The notes under the pieces: model-generated
Databases searched by the model: none
Seen by the model: the letters and a program-made list of their open reading frames with translations, nothing else
Told to the model about the DNA's origin: nothing
Source of the DNA: Natrinema pellirubrum DSM 15624
GTDB taxonomy: Archaea; Halobacteriota; Halobacteria; Halobacteriales; Natrialbaceae
Direction: 5' to 3'
DNA length: 64,000 bases
Assembly: GCF_000230735.2 (NCBI RefSeq)
Contig: NC_019962.1
Coordinates: 3,472,001-3,536,000 of the forward strand
In this document: positions 63,650-64,000 of the stretch, piece after piece
Layout of the letters: every line of letters begins with the position of its first letter
Position numbering within the stretch: position 1 is the first letter of the stretch
Made by a program: the position numbers and the translations under genes

Positions 63650-64000
63650 CCGCGATCGGAGCGTCGACTCGGCAAACGAGCGGTCGGCCGAAGGAACGTC
63701 GGTCTCCCGTCGGACGCTCCTCGGTGGCGCAGGGGCAGCCGGCGTCGCCGGGTTCGCGGGCTGTCTCCGACTGTTTACCGACGACGGGGAGGGGAACGGC
63801 AACGGGACGTCGACGGCGTCGAAGCTGAACCCGCTGACGGAGTACCCCAACCGGGAGTGGGAGAGCCACTACCGCGACGTCTGGGACGTCGACGACACCT
63901 ACTACCTGGCGTGTCGGCCGAACGATACGCACAACTGTTACCTCGAGGCGAACGTCAAGAACGGGGTCGTGACGCGTCTCGGCCCGTCGATGAACTACGG
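63642..64000 (+). CDS. Molybdopterin oxidoreductase (DMSO reductase family), N-terminal part
   Basis: Cut by the window end; 119 residues visible. A twin-arginine signal ([22 protein letters not shown]) exports it folded, with a possible lipid-anchoring Cys. The mature start [17 protein letters not shown] then [21 protein letters not shown] matches the N-terminus of haloarchaeal type II molybdo-bis-MGD subunits (NarG/ClrA/DdhA-like), where His/Cys ligate the FS0 Fe-S cluster. It probably acts as a respiratory reductase outside the membrane; which oxyanion or substrate is not decided by this part. A GGAGGTGG Shine-Dalgarno precedes ATG 63642. Confidence 0.8.
   Translation, partial: MANRDRSVDSANERSAEGTSVSRRTLLGGAGAAGVAGFAGCLRLFTDDGEGNGNGTSTASKLNPLTEYPNREWESHYRDVWDVDDTYYLACRPNDTHNCYLEANVKNGVVTRLGPSMNY

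Noticed and set aside
1-64000. CRISPR arrays, rRNA genes, intact IS transposases
   Set aside because: No regularly spaced repeats, no rRNA-like sequence and no transposase frame was found in the window.

Overview
The window is high-GC archaeal DNA from a halophilic archaeon of the class Halobacteria, most likely a Natrialba/Natrinema/Haloterrigena-type organism. This rests on the very acidic proteins, archaeal EF-2 and rps12/rps7, TATA boxes about 25-30 nt upstream of start codons (leaderless mRNAs), Tat signal and lipobox proteins, bacterioopsin-activator-type HTH regulators and CPxCG microproteins. The genus cannot be fixed from this sequence alone.

Layout. 1-9.2 kb: an acyl-CoA catabolic cluster with a MaoC hydratase (cut by the window edge), a DUF35 Zn-ribbon protein with an Ltp2-like thiolase-fold partner, an acyl-CoA ligase, a D-2-hydroxyacid dehydrogenase, an F420-dependent LLM oxidoreductase, an MBL hydrolase, an acyl-CoA dehydrogenase and an IclR regulator. 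9.9-17.6 kb: two SDRs, an AstE/AspA-like hydrolase, an HTH/PemK toxin-antitoxin pair, a cyclophilin and a GAF + six-PAS histidine kinase. 17.7 kb: a foldback (MITE-like) element. 18.3-24.3 kb: a proline-use locus with a symporter and a 48-residue partner encoded just upstream, an unknown 170-residue protein, proline dehydrogenase, an HTH regulator, a P5C-type dehydrogenase and an overlapping 32-residue zinc microprotein. 24.6-29.8 kb: a second IclR gene, a ferredoxin, tRNA-Leu(TAA) with a duplicated 3' end, a lipoprotein and an aldehyde dehydrogenase. 29.8-36.6 kb: a thiolase whose 3' end and terminator are tandemly triplicated, small membrane proteins, a TraB-like protein, an AOR-family oxidoreductase and an EamA half-transporter. 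36.6-49.2 kb: ion homeostasis genes (Na+/H+ antiporter with TrkA domains, CDF exporter, FluC pair, MgtE-like pair, PhoU/TrkA-C regulator) with a FadD-type ligase, an MBL protein, a sensor kinase and SerRS. 49.5-51.0 kb: a Tat-exported repeat protein.

51.5-59.2 kb is a translation locus (EF-2, an HExxH protein, rps7, rps12). Between rps7 and the EF-2 side sits a block of three genes: a P-loop-less RecA/KaiC-like protein, a 689-residue CHAT/caspase-like protease (His494/Cys525) and, convergent to them, a 42-residue single-pass membrane protein. This is the best candidate for an undescribed system. 59.6-64 kb: a V4R-like protein, an aldehyde dehydrogenase, an Mrp/ApbC P-loop protein and the start of a Tat-exported molybdopterin oxidoreductase cut by the window end.

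How it fits together: most genes are monocistronic or in 2-3 gene units joined by 1-11 nt overlaps. Catabolic units carry their own regulators and often a palindrome beside the TATA box. The proline locus combines uptake, both oxidation steps and regulation. Much of the rest is housekeeping mixed with ion transport.
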